A model generated the notes under the pieces. The model saw only the letters and a program-made list of their open reading frames with translations, made no database searches and was not told the origin of the DNA. From Flavobacterium caeni (lineage in GTDB: Bacteria; Bacteroidota; Bacteroidia; Flavobacteriales; Flavobacteriaceae), in the NCBI RefSeq assembly GCF_900101895.1, contig NZ_FMVF01000004.1, positions 1 to 64,000 on the forward strand: DNA of 64,000 nucleotides, given 5' to 3'. Positions 16,473 through 25,578 of the stretch are shown one piece after another; positions within the stretch are counted from its first letter, which is position 1, and each line of letters opens with the position of its first letter. The position numbers were made by a program, and so were the translations under genes.

Positions 16473-17340
16473 CGTTCGCGTTAATCGACATCAAATACTT
16501 CTTCGGCGTCGTCGCAAATTTTTTCTTGAACGCCGAGATGAAATGGCTGGCCGTGCTGTAGCCGATCTTAAGCCCGACTTCGTTGACGTTGTGGCTGCCT
16601 TCCTCAAGCAATTTGCGCGCATACTCCATCTTGTAATCGAACAGGAAACTGTAGACGCTGTCGCCGTAGATTTGCTTGAAACCCATTTTGAGCTTCTTCA
16701 GGTTCAGGCCCACCTGGTCGGCCAGCTCCTGCAATCCGGGCGGTTCGGCCATGTTGGCGATGACAATCTCCTTGGCCTTGCGGATCTTGAGCACGTTTTC
16801 CTCGTCGATCAAAAATGGGCACTGCTCGGCATCGGGGTCTTCGCTACGGTTAAAATACAGGCTTAACAGCTCGTATGCCTTGCCTTTGTAGTACAGGTTT
16901 TTGATCGACGGGTTGAGGTTGTAATGAAACAACTGGCTGAGCACGATGGACATCGACGGATTGATGTCGGTTTCGTCATAGTATTTGCGCTCTTGGTTTT
17001 CCTTGCTCAAGAACGGGATGTGTTCGGCCTCGGTCGAGAACAGCCCGTGGAATTTTTTGATCGATACCACCACCGAAATGACCCATGAATTGGGCGCCAA
17101 TTCGAGGTTGAGCGGCAGTTCTTTTTGCGGATTGTACAACAAAAGCGCCTTTTCTTCCTTGAGGTCGAGCGCGTAATTGCCTTGGTTGAAGATGAACTTC
17201 GCGCGGCCCTTGATGCCAAAGTGAAATTGGATCAGGCCCTGGTTGATGGGACGCTCGGCGCGAAACACCTCACTGCCATCGTTTTGAAAGCGCAACAGGA
17301 AAAAGTCGTCTTCTATTTTGATGATTTCGTCGGAACCCAT
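16468..17340 (-). CDS. AraC-family transcriptional regulator beside the haem genes
   Basis: A 290-residue regulator with an N-terminal sensing domain (about 1-185) and two C-terminal helix-turn-helix motifs (about 195-290: PGLQELADQVGLNLKKLKMGFKQIYG and HNVNEVGLKIGYSTASHFISAFKKKF). The second part resembles iron/siderophore-responsive AraC regulators. The start at MGSDEIIKIEDDFF is chosen over a 35-residue upstream extension of lower quality. It is divergent from hemA across a 224-bp interval, so control of the hem operon is likely but inferred. A repeat follows its stop. Confidence 0.87.
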   Translation of the reverse strand: MGSDEIIKIEDDFFLLRFQNDGSEVFRAERPINQGLIQFHFGIKGRAKFIFNQGNYALDLKEEKALLLYNPQKELPLNLELAPNSWVISVVVSIKKFHGLFSTEAEHIPFLSKENQERKYYDETDINPSMSIVLSQLFHYNLNPSIKNLYYKGKAYELLSLYFNRSEDPDAEQCPFLIDEENVLKIRKAKEIVIANMAEPPGLQELADQVGLNLKKLKMGFKQIYGDSVYSFLFDYKMEYARKLLEEGSHNVNEVGLKIGYSTASHFISAFKKKFATTPKKYLMSINANV

Positions 17341-17535
17341 AGCGGTATTTTTTATCGGTATTTTTCCAAATACGGCCTTGTTTTTATTTAGAATAGTTCT
17401 ACATAAGAACTTCTGCAAGGCTTGGTATTGTTGCAAAAGTATCAAAAATTACGTTGCAGGGCCGTTTTTGGGACGAAAAATCCTGAAGCGGTATAAAAAG
17501 TCCTTTCAGCGTTACTTTTATCGATGGGTTCACGA

Positions 17536-17543
17536 TAATTTTG
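17536..17543 (+). promoter_or_regulatory. -7 box of the hemA operon
   Basis: TAATTTTG, a perfect TAnnTTTG match, 21 bp before the hemA ATG. A candidate -33 (TTTT at 17516) is 16 bp upstream. The 224-bp divergent interval is the likely site for the AraC regulator. Confidence 0.5.
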
Positions 17544-17564
17544 TTGCACTTTCAGAATTGGGGT

Positions 17565-18815
17565 ATGACACAAAACAACTTGAAGCATTACTTTTACGCA
17601 GTTGGTCTCAGCTACAAAAAAGCCGATGCTGAAATGAGGGGGAAATTCAGCCTTGACGCCGCGGCCAAAACCAGGTTGCTCGAACAGGCCAAACGCGAAG
17701 GCATCGAAAGCCTGATCGTGACCTCTACCTGTAACCGTACCGAAATTTACGGTTTTGGGCAACACCCGTTCCAGCTCATCAAGTTGATTTGCGACAACAC
17801 CCAAGGTACGGCCGAGGAATTCCAACGCATCGGTTATGTCTACAAGGCGCAGGACGCCATCAACCATTTGTTTCGCGTGGCTACGGGACTCGACAGCCAG
17901 ATTCTCGGCGACTTTGAAATCATCAGCCAGATCAAGGCGGGTTTTAACGAAGCCAAATCGTTCGGGCTCATCAACACCTTTATGGACCGGCTTACCAATG
18001 CCGTGATCCAAGCGAGCAAGAAAATCAAGAACGAGACCGAGATTTCCTCGGGCGCCACATCGGTTTCGTTTGCATCGGTACAATACATCATCAAGAATGT
18101 AGACGACATCCGCAACAAGAATATTCTTTTGTTCGGCACGGGAAAAATCGGGCGCAATACGTGCGAAAACCTTGTCAAACATACCAAGAACGAGCACATC
18201 ACGCTCATCAACCGCACCAAGGACAAGGCCGAAAAATTGGCGAGCAAACTCAACCTGATTGTCAAGGATTATTCAGATTTGCAACTCGAACTGCAAAAAG
18301 CCGATATTGTCGTCGTGGCCACGGGTGCGCAAAATCCGACGGTAGACGCGGCCATCCTGAACCTCAAGAAACCCTTGTTGATCCTCGATTTATCGATCCC
18401 GAAAAACGTCAACGACAACGTCACCACGATTCCGGGCGTGACGCTGATCCACATGGACAACCTCTCGCAAATGACCGACGAAACGCTCGAGAACCGCAAA
18501 AAGCACATCCCTGCAGCCGAGGCGATCATCGAAGAAATCAAATCGGAATTCCTGATCTGGACAAAGGCCCGCAAATTTGCGCCTACGATCAACGCGCTCA
18601 AGGAAAAACTCAACGCGATCAAAAAGTCGGAGCTCGATTTCCAGAGCAAGAAAATTGCCGATTTTAACGAAGAGCAAGCCGAAATCATCTCGGCGCGCAT
18701 TATCCAAAAGATCACGACGCATTTCGCCAACCATTTGAAAGACGACAACACCATGGTAGACGAAAGTATCGAGTGGATCGAAAAGGTGTTCCAGATCGAG
18801 CCCGCAAAATCATGA
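17565..18815 (+). CDS. hemA: Glutamyl-tRNA reductase HemA
   Basis: A 416-residue enzyme reducing glutamyl-tRNA to glutamate-1-semialdehyde, the first committed step of C5 tetrapyrrole synthesis. The catalytic Cys lies in VTSTCNRTEIYGF (about residue 50). The NADPH-binding Rossmann motif is LLFGTGKIGRNT (about 185) followed by NRTKDKAEKLA. The C-terminal dimerisation helices span about 305-416. The ATG at 17565 follows a -7 box. Its stop overlaps the hemC ATG (ATGA), so the reading frames are coupled. Confidence 0.96.
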   Translation: MTQNNLKHYFYAVGLSYKKADAEMRGKFSLDAAAKTRLLEQAKREGIESLIVTSTCNRTEIYGFGQHPFQLIKLICDNTQGTAEEFQRIGYVYKAQDAINHLFRVATGLDSQILGDFEIISQIKAGFNEAKSFGLINTFMDRLTNAVIQASKKIKNETEISSGATSVSFASVQYIIKNVDDIRNKNILLFGTGKIGRNTCENLVKHTKNEHITLINRTKDKAEKLASKLNLIVKDYSDLQLELQKADIVVVATGAQNPTVDAAILNLKKPLLILDLSIPKNVNDNVTTIPGVTLIHMDNLSQMTDETLENRKKHIPAAEAIIEEIKSEFLIWTKARKFAPTINALKEKLNAIKKSELDFQSKKIADFNEEQAEIISARIIQKITTHFANHLKDDNTMVDESIEWIEKVFQIEPAKS

Positions 18816-19729
18816 ACAAAACCATCCGAATCGGGACCCGCGACAGCGAACTCGCCCTTTGGCAAGCGCATACCGTCGAAAGAAAACTCAACGACTTAGG
18901 GTTCGCTACCGAAATTGTTGCCGTCAAATCGCAAGGCGACATCATCCTCGACAAACCGTTGTACGAACTGGGCATCACGGGTATTTTTACCAAGACGCTC
19001 GACATTGCCATGTTGGGTGGCCAGATCGATATTGCCGTCCATTCGATGAAAGACGTGCCCACAGCGCTCCCCAAAGGCATTGTCCAGGCCGCGGTTTTAA
19101 AGCGCGCGTCAGAAAAAGACATCCTCGTTTTTAAAGACAACACCGTTTTTTTACACCATAGCGCGACCGTAGCCACGGGCAGTTTGCGTCGTCAAGCGCA
19201 ATGGCTCAACCGCTATCCGCACCACAACGTCGTCGATTTGCGCGGCAACGTCAATACGCGTTTGCAGAAGTTGCAGGACAACGATTGGAACGGCGCCATA
19301 TTCGCACAGGCCGGATTGGAACGTATCAATTTGACCCCCGAAAACCACGTTGCACTCGATTGGATGATTCCCGCGCCGGCACAGGGCGCGATGGTGGTCG
19401 TGGCGATGGAACACGATGCATTTTGCATAGACGCAGTGTCGAAATTGAACCATACCGAGAGCGAAATCTGTACACAAATCGAACGCGAATTCCTACGGGC
19501 GCTCGAGGGCGGATGTACCGCGCCGATTGGGGCCTATGCCGAAATTGTCGGGAAAGATATTCGATTTGAAGGCGTGTTGTGTTCGATCGATGGACAGCAA
19601 AAAATCCACATCGAAAAATCGACACCGGTAGAAGATTACGAAAATTTCGGACGCCAATGCGCCGAAAACGCATTACAATCGGGCGGGTACGAAATCATGG
19701 AACAGATTAGAAAAGATTTGAAAAAATGA
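18812..19729 (+). CDS. hemC: Hydroxymethylbilane synthase HemC
   Basis: A 305-residue porphobilinogen deaminase joining four porphobilinogens into hydroxymethylbilane. Signatures are IRIGTRDSELALWQA at the start, VHSMKDVPT, and DLRGNVNTRLQKL (Arg-rich substrate site). The dipyrromethane-cofactor Cys sits in EGGCTAPIGAYAE (about residue 233). The ATG overlaps hemA's stop by four bases, and the stop overlaps the next ATG. This is the second of seven haem genes on this strand. Confidence 0.96.
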   Translation: MNKTIRIGTRDSELALWQAHTVERKLNDLGFATEIVAVKSQGDIILDKPLYELGITGIFTKTLDIAMLGGQIDIAVHSMKDVPTALPKGIVQAAVLKRASEKDILVFKDNTVFLHHSATVATGSLRRQAQWLNRYPHHNVVDLRGNVNTRLQKLQDNDWNGAIFAQAGLERINLTPENHVALDWMIPAPAQGAMVVVAMEHDAFCIDAVSKLNHTESEICTQIEREFLRALEGGCTAPIGAYAEIVGKDIRFEGVLCSIDGQQKIHIEKSTPVEDYENFGRQCAENALQSGGYEIMEQIRKDLKK

Positions 19730-20385
19730 CACGTGTGCTGTCGACCAAAATATTGAAGCCCAACCAAAAGCAATTCCTGCTCAACGCCGGATTTTCGGTG
19801 GTCGAAGCCGATTTCATCCGCACGACGGCGTTGCCGTTTCAGCTTCACGACGTGGCCGACAACTTGATTTTGACGAGCCAGAATGCCGTGAACGCCTTGG
19901 CCGAACATCCCGAAGTGCAGGACGTACGCCGCAAACCGGTATTCTGCGTCGGGCACCAAACCGCCGATTTGCTCGATGAATTTGGATTCACCGTCCAGGA
20001 AATTGCCGACAACGCCAAGGAATTGGCCGAAGTAATCATCAAGAATTACGCGGCAGATACGTTTACATTTTTCGCGGGCAACATCCGCCGCAACGAATTG
20101 CCGCTCGCACTCATGGAATCGGATGTCGAGCTCAACGAAATTGAAGTGTACGAAACCGAGCCGACGCCGCAAAAGATCGGTAAGTTCGATGCGGTTTTGT
20201 TCTTTAGTCCATCGGGCGTGCAGAGCTTTTTGTCGGTCAATACCCTTACGGATGAGATGTGCTTTTGCATCGGTAACACGACCGCATCGGCATTGGAGAA
20301 AATAACCGACAGTATCGTAATTGCAAACCAACCGTCGGTCGAGAATACGATTATCCAAACGATTAATTATTATAAATCGTCATAA
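19726..20385 (+). CDS. hemD: Uroporphyrinogen-III synthase HemD
   Basis: A 219-residue cyclising enzyme that inverts ring D to make uroporphyrinogen III. Members diverge strongly in sequence. The two-domain pattern, the segment DAVLFFSPSGVQSFLS (about 155-170) and the C-terminal CIGNTTASALEK are recognisable. Position supports the call: its ATG overlaps hemC's stop by four bases and hemE follows after a 78-bp repeat-containing gap. Confidence 0.9.
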   Translation: MTRVLSTKILKPNQKQFLLNAGFSVVEADFIRTTALPFQLHDVADNLILTSQNAVNALAEHPEVQDVRRKPVFCVGHQTADLLDEFGFTVQEIADNAKELAEVIIKNYAADTFTFFAGNIRRNELPLALMESDVELNEIEVYETEPTPQKIGKFDAVLFFSPSGVQSFLSVNTLTDEMCFCIGNTTASALEKITDSIVIANQPSVENTIIQTINYYKSS

Positions 20386-20456
20386 GGTCATAAAGTCCTA
20401 AAGTCATAAAGGCAGGCGCTTTTACGACTTTATGACTTTACAACTTTACGACTTCT
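20379..20456. repeat. AAAGTCATAAAG inverted repeat, copy 2
   Basis: Left arm words CATAAAGTC, AAAGTCATAAAG, an eight-to-ten base centre, then right arm ACGACTTTATGACTTTAC. It lies between hemD and hemE and would form a hairpin in the operon mRNA, perhaps stabilising the segments. Confidence 0.65.
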
Positions 20457-20463
20457 AAGACTC

Positions 20464-21486
20464 ATGAAAAACGACCTTTTCCTCAAAGCCCTGCGCGGCG
20501 AAACCGTACAGCGTCCTCCGGTGTGGATGATGCGCCAAGCCGGCCGTTATTTGCCTGAATTCCGTGAACTACGCGACAAATACGACTTTTTTACGCGTTG
20601 CCAGACGCCTGAACTCGCGGCTGAAATTACCGTGCAACCGATCCGTCGCATCGCCCCGGACGCTGCGATTTTGTTCTCGGACATCTTGGTCGTTCCGCAG
20701 GCGATGGGTATCGAAGTGTTGATGAAGGAATCGGTCGGGCCGTTTTTGCCGAATCCGATCCGTACGCCACAGGACGTCGAAAAAGTCATCGTTCCCGACA
20801 TCGACGAAACGCTCGGCTATGTGATGGACGCTATCAAATTGACCAAACAAATGCTCGACGATGAGGTACCGTTGATTGGTTTTGCAGGCTCGCCGTGGAC
20901 GATTTTCTGCTATGCCGTCGAGGGTAAGGGTTCGAAAAGTTTCGACACCGCCAAAGGATTTTGTTTCCAATACCCCGAAGCCGCACACGTGTTGCTCCAA
21001 AAAATCACCGATACGACCATCGCTTATCTCAAGAAAAAAGTCGAATCCGGCGTCAATGCCGTCCAGGTATTTGACAGTTGGGGCGGCATGCTCTCGCCTG
21101 TCGATTACCAGGAGTTTTCGTGGAAATACATCAACCAAATTGTTGAAGCGCTCGCGCCAATGACACACGTGATCGTGTTCGGAAAAGGCTGCTGGTTTGC
21201 GCTCAACGAAATGGGTAAATCCAAGGCGTCGGCACTCGGCGTCGATTGGACGTGTTCGGCAAGGAACGCACGTTATTTGTCGGGTGGGCAAATCACGTTG
21301 CAGGGCAATTTCGATCCGTCGCGTTTGCTTTCGCCGATTCCGACGATCAAAAAAATGGTGCACCAGATGATCGATGAATTCGGCAAGGACCGTTACATCG
21401 TGAACCTCGGGCATGGGATTTTGCCAAATATTCCGGTCGACCATGCGAAGGCGTTTGTCGATGCGGTGAAAGAATATGGCAATTAA
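20464..21486 (+). CDS. hemE: Uroporphyrinogen decarboxylase HemE
   Basis: A 340-residue enzyme decarboxylating uroporphyrinogen III to coproporphyrinogen III. The N-terminal signature [18 protein letters not shown] (about 18-35) contains the substrate-binding Arg residues, and [19 protein letters not shown] (about 138-156) is the second family motif. The C-terminal [22 protein letters not shown] is also typical. The gene starts five bases after a repeat hairpin. Confidence 0.97.
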   Translation: MKNDLFLKALRGETVQRPPVWMMRQAGRYLPEFRELRDKYDFFTRCQTPELAAEITVQPIRRIAPDAAILFSDILVVPQAMGIEVLMKESVGPFLPNPIRTPQDVEKVIVPDIDETLGYVMDAIKLTKQMLDDEVPLIGFAGSPWTIFCYAVEGKGSKSFDTAKGFCFQYPEAAHVLLQKITDTTIAYLKKKVESGVNAVQVFDSWGGMLSPVDYQEFSWKYINQIVEALAPMTHVIVFGKGCWFALNEMGKSKASALGVDWTCSARNARYLSGGQITLQGNFDPSRLLSPIPTIKKMVHQMIDEFGKDRYIVNLGHGILPNIPVDHAKAFVDAVKEYGN

Positions 21487-21542
21487 CAATTAATAATTGG
21501 GCGTTTCGGCTGCGAAATGTGAACAGAATGGACGGATTTTGA

Positions 21543-21637
21543 GATGCTGAACTTGTTTCAGCATCTATGGGGAAAACGACAAAATCTCCGCCAGCCAACG
21601 CTTTGCACCAATAGATGCTGAAACAAGTTCAGCATCT
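21543..21637. repeat. 25-bp perfect inverted repeat flanking a 45-bp centre
   Basis: AGATGCTGAACTTGTTTCAG... at 21543-21567 and its exact reverse complement at 21613-21637. Each arm is itself an imperfect palindrome (AGATGCTGAA/TTCAGCATCT). It fills the 192-bp hemE-hemF gap. Confidence 0.75.
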
Positions 21638-21678
21638 ACCCCAATCCAACAGCAAACCTATCCGTTTGACATTCGATT

Positions 21679-22581
21679 ATGAAAGACCAGTTTTACGCCT
21701 ACATCCAAAACCTCCAAGATCAAATTTGCGCCGCGCTCGAAACCAGCGATGGCACAGCGAAGTTTCGCGAAGATTTGTGGCAACGTCCCGAAGGCGGCGG
21801 CGGACGAACGCGCGTGATCGAAAACGGATCGATCATCGAAAAAGGCGGCGTCAACATCTCGGCCGTCCACGGCAAATTGCCCGATTCGATGCAGCAAATG
21901 TTCAATGTAGGCGAAGCCGATTTTTTCGCGTGTGGATTGTCTTTGGTCATCCACCCCAAAAACCCGATGGCGCCCACGGTTCATGCGAACTGGCGGTATT
22001 TCGAAATGTACGATGCGGCAGGCAACATCATCGACCAATGGTTTGGCGGCGGGCAGGATTTGACGCCGTATTATCTGTTTGAAGAAGATGCGCAACATTT
22101 CCACCAAACCTGTAAAACCGCTTGCGACAAACACAACCCCGAATTTTATCCGAAATACAAAAAGCAATGCGACCAGTATTTTTGGAACGCGCACCGCAAT
22201 GAAGCGCGTGGCATCGGCGGGTTGTTTTTCGATTACTGCAAAAAATCCGATGCGATGTCGATGCAACAATGGTACGATTTCGTGACCGAAGTGGGCAACA
22301 GTTTTGTATCGGCCTATGTCCCGATTTTGGACAAACGAAAAAATCTTCCGTATACCGACGCGCACCGCAACTGGCAGGAAATACGCCGCGGTCGCTATGT
22401 CGAGTTCAACCTCGTGCACGACAAAGGCACGTTGTTCGGGCTCAAGACCAACGGCCGCATCGAGAGCATTTTGATGAGTTTGCCGCCGCATGTACAGTGG
22501 GTGTACGACCATCATCCCGAGCCAAATTCCGAAGAAGCAAGACTGATCCAAACACTCGAAAAACCGCGCGAATGGGTTTAA
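21679..22581 (+). CDS. hemF: Oxygen-dependent coproporphyrinogen III oxidase HemF
   Basis: A 300-residue aerobic enzyme converting coproporphyrinogen III to protoporphyrinogen IX with O2. Signatures are GGGRTRVIENG, KNPMAPTVHANWRYFE (substrate loop) and WFGGGQDLTPYYLFEED, then KKSDAMSMQQWYDFV and YVEFNLVHDKGTLFGLKTNGR. The reliance on O2 indicates aerobic haem synthesis, and no hemN was seen here. The next gene's ATG lies 10 bp inside this coding end. Confidence 0.96.
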   Translation: MKDQFYAYIQNLQDQICAALETSDGTAKFREDLWQRPEGGGGRTRVIENGSIIEKGGVNISAVHGKLPDSMQQMFNVGEADFFACGLSLVIHPKNPMAPTVHANWRYFEMYDAAGNIIDQWFGGGQDLTPYYLFEEDAQHFHQTCKTACDKHNPEFYPKYKKQCDQYFWNAHRNEARGIGGLFFDYCKKSDAMSMQQWYDFVTEVGNSFVSAYVPILDKRKNLPYTDAHRNWQEIRRGRYVEFNLVHDKGTLFGLKTNGRIESILMSLPPHVQWVYDHHPEPNSEEARLIQTLEKPREWV

Positions 22582-23513
22582 GGCTCGCCGTCATATCAAC
22601 CCTTTTTTCAGGTGTCGTCTTCGCACAGGACACAACCTATGTGCGTACGATCAACGACAAGCTGTCGGTCCATCTTTTTGCGCTCAATGTGACCAACGAT
22701 TTTTCGATCAACTATCTCGACGAAGGTCTTGAAATCGACATCATCCCGAACCATAAAACCACGCTCAACGTTGGTGTGCAATACGATATCGCGTCGTTCA
22801 GCATCGGTTTTGCGCCGTCCTTTTTTGGCGAGAACCGCGACAACGAAAAGTCGAAGATGTTGTCTTTTTCGACAACGCTCTATCCGGGCCGTTTTATGCA
22901 ATGGGCCGAAGTGTATTACCAGCGCGGGATGTCGCTCGAAAGCGAGTCATTGGGTTTCACGCGATACATGCCGCAACTCAAATCGCTCAAAATTGGCGGT
23001 AGTACTTCGTTTGTATTCAACCGCAATTTTTCTTTCCGCGCCGTGACGCTGCAAAACGCACGACAGTTGCGAAGCCAAGGTAGTTTTGTGCCGGGCATTT
23101 CGTACTATTACACCGCGCTAGACGGTCGCAAAGAACCCGATCTGGGTGCCAGGACGGTATTCATCGACGTGGCACTCGAGGCCAATTACTTTTACAATTG
23201 GGTCATCGCCAAACGTTTTTTACTTGCTTCGGGCATCGGCCTTGGGTTGGGCGTCAATTGGACCGACGACACCGATGCCAACTACTCGGCGCTGTTGTCC
23301 AAAGCCAACCTCATGATCGCACCGGGCTACAACGGCGAACGCTGGTTCGGCGGGCTACAGGTGCGTGCGCATTATACTGCACATGAGGCTGAATCGGCCG
23401 TAGAAGTGGGCAACGGCGTGGGTTATTTTACGGGTTTCGTCGGTTATCGGTTTAACGCACCGCCGTTTTTAGAAAGACAGAAAAGCAAAGTCAAAGGCCT
23501 TATCGGCTTATAA
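22572..23513 (+). CDS. DUF4421-type outer-membrane beta-barrel protein
   Basis: A 313-residue protein with a signal peptide (LRLAVISTLFSGVVFA, then QDTTYV) and repeated amphipathic strands, such as DIASFSIGFAPSFFG and FFYNWVIAKRFLLASGIGLGLGVNW-like segments. This fits the DUF4421 family of Bacteroidota outer-membrane barrels of unknown function. The ATG overlaps the end of hemF by ten bases, and hemB follows 26 bp later, so it is embedded in the haem operon. A link to haem or porphyrin handling is possible but only positional. Confidence 0.75.
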   Translation: MGLRLAVISTLFSGVVFAQDTTYVRTINDKLSVHLFALNVTNDFSINYLDEGLEIDIIPNHKTTLNVGVQYDIASFSIGFAPSFFGENRDNEKSKMLSFSTTLYPGRFMQWAEVYYQRGMSLESESLGFTRYMPQLKSLKIGGSTSFVFNRNFSFRAVTLQNARQLRSQGSFVPGISYYYTALDGRKEPDLGARTVFIDVALEANYFYNWVIAKRFLLASGIGLGLGVNWTDDTDANYSALLSKANLMIAPGYNGERWFGGLQVRAHYTAHEAESAVEVGNGVGYFTGFVGYRFNAPPFLERQKSKVKGLIGL

Positions 23514-23539
23514 ACCAATAACTATATAATTAAACAGAA

Positions 23540-24532
23540 ATGTTCCCACTCCAAAGAGACCGAAGACTCAGAACCAACGAATCGATCCGATCGCTCGTAC
23601 GCGAAACGTCGCTTTCGCCACAGGATTTCATGTTGCCCATGTTTGTTGCCGAAGGCAAAGACGTTAAAATTCCCATCGCGTCCATGCCGGGCATTTACCG
23701 CCACTCGCTCAACCACACGGTCGCCGAAGTCAAGGAGGCCTGGGATTTGGGCATCCGTGCAGTGAACCTCTACGTCAAAGTTTCCGAAAATCTCAAAGAC
23801 AATACAGGAAAAGAAGCCTGGAACAAAGACGGGCTCATGCAACAAACCATCAAAGCCATCAAAGATGCCGTGCCCGAAATGATCGTCATGCCCGATGTCG
23901 CGCTCGACCCCTATTCGATTTACGGCCACGACGGCATCATCGAGAAAGGTTACGTCGTCAACGATGCGACGGTCGATGCGCTCACCAGAATGAGTCTTTC
24001 GCATGCCGAGGCCGGTGCCGATTTCGTCGCGCCATCTGACATGATGGATGGCCGTGTGCTGGCCATACGCAAGGCTTTGGAGCAAAATGGGCACCACAAC
24101 GTGGGCATCATGAGTTATTCGGCCAAGTATGCATCGGCGTTTTACGGGCCGTTCCGAGAAGCACTCGATTCGGCGCCCGTCGATGCGCAGGAAATCCCAA
24201 AGGACAAAAAAACCTACCAGATGGACTATGCGAACCGCATCGAGGCGATCAAGGAAGCGTTGCACGACGTCGAAGAAGGCGCCGACATCGTCATGGTCAA
24301 GCCCGGCATCGCCTATCTCGACATCGTGCGCGAGGTCAAGAATGCGGTCAACGTGCCGGTGTCGGTATACCACGTTTCGGGCGAGTATGCGATGATCAAG
24401 GCGGCCGCCGAGCGCGGTTGGCTCGACCACGACAAAATCATGATCGAGCAACTGTATTGCATCAAGCGTGCGGGCGCGAGCATCATTTCGACTTATTTTG
24501 CTAAAGAAGCTGCAGCGTTGCTCAACAAGTAA
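23540..24532 (+). CDS. hemB: Delta-aminolevulinic acid dehydratase HemB
   Basis: A 330-residue porphobilinogen synthase condensing two 5-aminolevulinates. The Schiff-base lysines are in MSYSAKYASAFYGPF and DIVMVKPGIAYLD. At the usual zinc site the sequence reads DVALDPYSIYGHDG, lacking the cysteines of zinc enzymes, so it should be of the Mg2+/metal-variant class. The gene follows the DUF4421 gene and ends the haem run. It is placed after later-step genes rather than next to hemA. Confidence 0.96.
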   Translation: MFPLQRDRRLRTNESIRSLVRETSLSPQDFMLPMFVAEGKDVKIPIASMPGIYRHSLNHTVAEVKEAWDLGIRAVNLYVKVSENLKDNTGKEAWNKDGLMQQTIKAIKDAVPEMIVMPDVALDPYSIYGHDGIIEKGYVVNDATVDALTRMSLSHAEAGADFVAPSDMMDGRVLAIRKALEQNGHHNVGIMSYSAKYASAFYGPFREALDSAPVDAQEIPKDKKTYQMDYANRIEAIKEALHDVEEGADIVMVKPGIAYLDIVREVKNAVNVPVSVYHVSGEYAMIKAAAERGWLDHDKIMIEQLYCIKRAGASIISTYFAKEAAALLNK

Positions 24533-24560
24533 TCAATTGTAATACGTATAATTTTATGAA

Positions 24561-24638
24561 GCTATTCCGGCTGTCCGCTGTATCTTTTTTGCCGCAAAGG
24601 CGGCGACAAAAAAGGATGCCGCTGCCATCCGGGCTAGG
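24561..24638 (+). repeat. REP-like dispersed repeat, copy 3
   Basis: A shortened copy (CTGTCCGCTGTATCTTTTTT ... AAAAAAGGATGCCGCTGCC) with GCCGC/GCGGC arms inside the TATCTTTT/AAAAGGAT core. It lies just before the cytochrome gene. Confidence 0.65.
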
Positions 24639-24647
24639 ACATCGGCC

Positions 24648-25037
24648 ATGAAACAAACCCTCTTCACTTTATCGACCGCCGTTTTGCTTTGGTCGTGTGC
24701 CGCCAAGGACGAAAAAAAAGACGTCTTGTACCCCGAATCGGCGTCAACCGAAAAAAAATCACCCGAGGAATTCGGCAAAGAATTGTTCGAATCCACAGGC
24801 AATTGTTTCGCGTGCCACCAACCCGACCAGAAAATCATCGGGCCAAGCATCGAACAAATCGCCCGGATCTACAAGGACCAAAACGGCGACATGGTGTCGT
24901 TCCTCAAAGGCAATGAAAAGCCCCTCGTCGATCCCGATCAGTTTTCCGTCATGCAGACGAATTTTGCGATTACAAAAAAGATGTCGGATGAAGAATTGAA
25001 AGCATTGGAGGCATATATTTATTCACATTTGAAATGA
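24648..25037 (+). CDS. Small c-type cytochrome lipoprotein
   Basis: A 129-residue protein with a lipoprotein signal (FTLSTAVLLWSC) and a single haem-binding motif CFACH (about residue 56). The distal Met ligand is probably in SVMQTNFAI. An acidic/Lys-rich stretch follows the lipid Cys. It is a periplasmic or membrane-tethered electron carrier. It follows hemB and a REP-like repeat on the same strand, and needs haem and Ccm/Res-type machinery encoded elsewhere. Confidence 0.88.
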   Translation: MKQTLFTLSTAVLLWSCAAKDEKKDVLYPESASTEKKSPEEFGKELFESTGNCFACHQPDQKIIGPSIEQIARIYKDQNGDMVSFLKGNEKPLVDPDQFSVMQTNFAITKKMSDEELKALEAYIYSHLK

Positions 25038-25065
25038 CAAACACCACAAATCGCTATCTTTAACC

Positions 25066-25539
25066 ATGCAAACCGCCTACCTCCAAACCCCGCTCGGCAC
25101 CGCAAGTATTACAGGCGACGACAACGGCATTGCGGCGATTTCCATACGCGACGGCGACCATGAGGTCACCCAAAAAATCCCCAAAACGCTTCAACCCGCG
25201 GTAAAGCAACTCCAAGAATATTTCGACGGCAAACGCACCACATTCGATTTCAAGTGCAACCCGCAAGGCACCGAATTCCAACAAAAAGTCTGGCAGGAAT
25301 TGTTGAACGTTCCGTTCGGAAAGACCGTTTCGTACATGGACATCACCAAAAAGCTCGGCGATGTCAAAGCCATCCGTGCGGTCGCCTCGGCCAATGGGAA
25401 GAATCCGCTTTGGATTGTTGTGCCTTGCCACCGTATCATCGGCACCGACGGTTCGCTCACGGGCTATGCAGGCGGGTTGTGGCGCAAAAAATGGTTGCTC
25501 GAGCACGAAAATCCTTCGGCGCAACAAAGCCTTTTCTAA
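25066..25539 (+). CDS. ogt: Methylated-DNA--protein-cysteine methyltransferase (Ogt)
   Basis: A 157-residue suicide repair protein removing O6-alkyl groups from guanine. The acceptor Cys is in IVVPCHRIIGTDGSLTGYAGG (about residue 124). The preceding GTEFQQKVWQELLNVPFGKTVSYMDI and IRAVASANGKNPL form the DNA-binding helix-turn-helix and Asn hinge. Length matches the short Ogt type without the Ada N-terminus. The leader has a TATCTTTA -7-like box. Confidence 0.95.
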   Translation: MQTAYLQTPLGTASITGDDNGIAAISIRDGDHEVTQKIPKTLQPAVKQLQEYFDGKRTTFDFKCNPQGTEFQQKVWQELLNVPFGKTVSYMDITKKLGDVKAIRAVASANGKNPLWIVVPCHRIIGTDGSLTGYAGGLWRKKWLLEHENPSAQQSLF

Positions 25540-25578
25540 GCAAATTTTCGCTATATTCGTAAGACCAACCCCTGTTTT

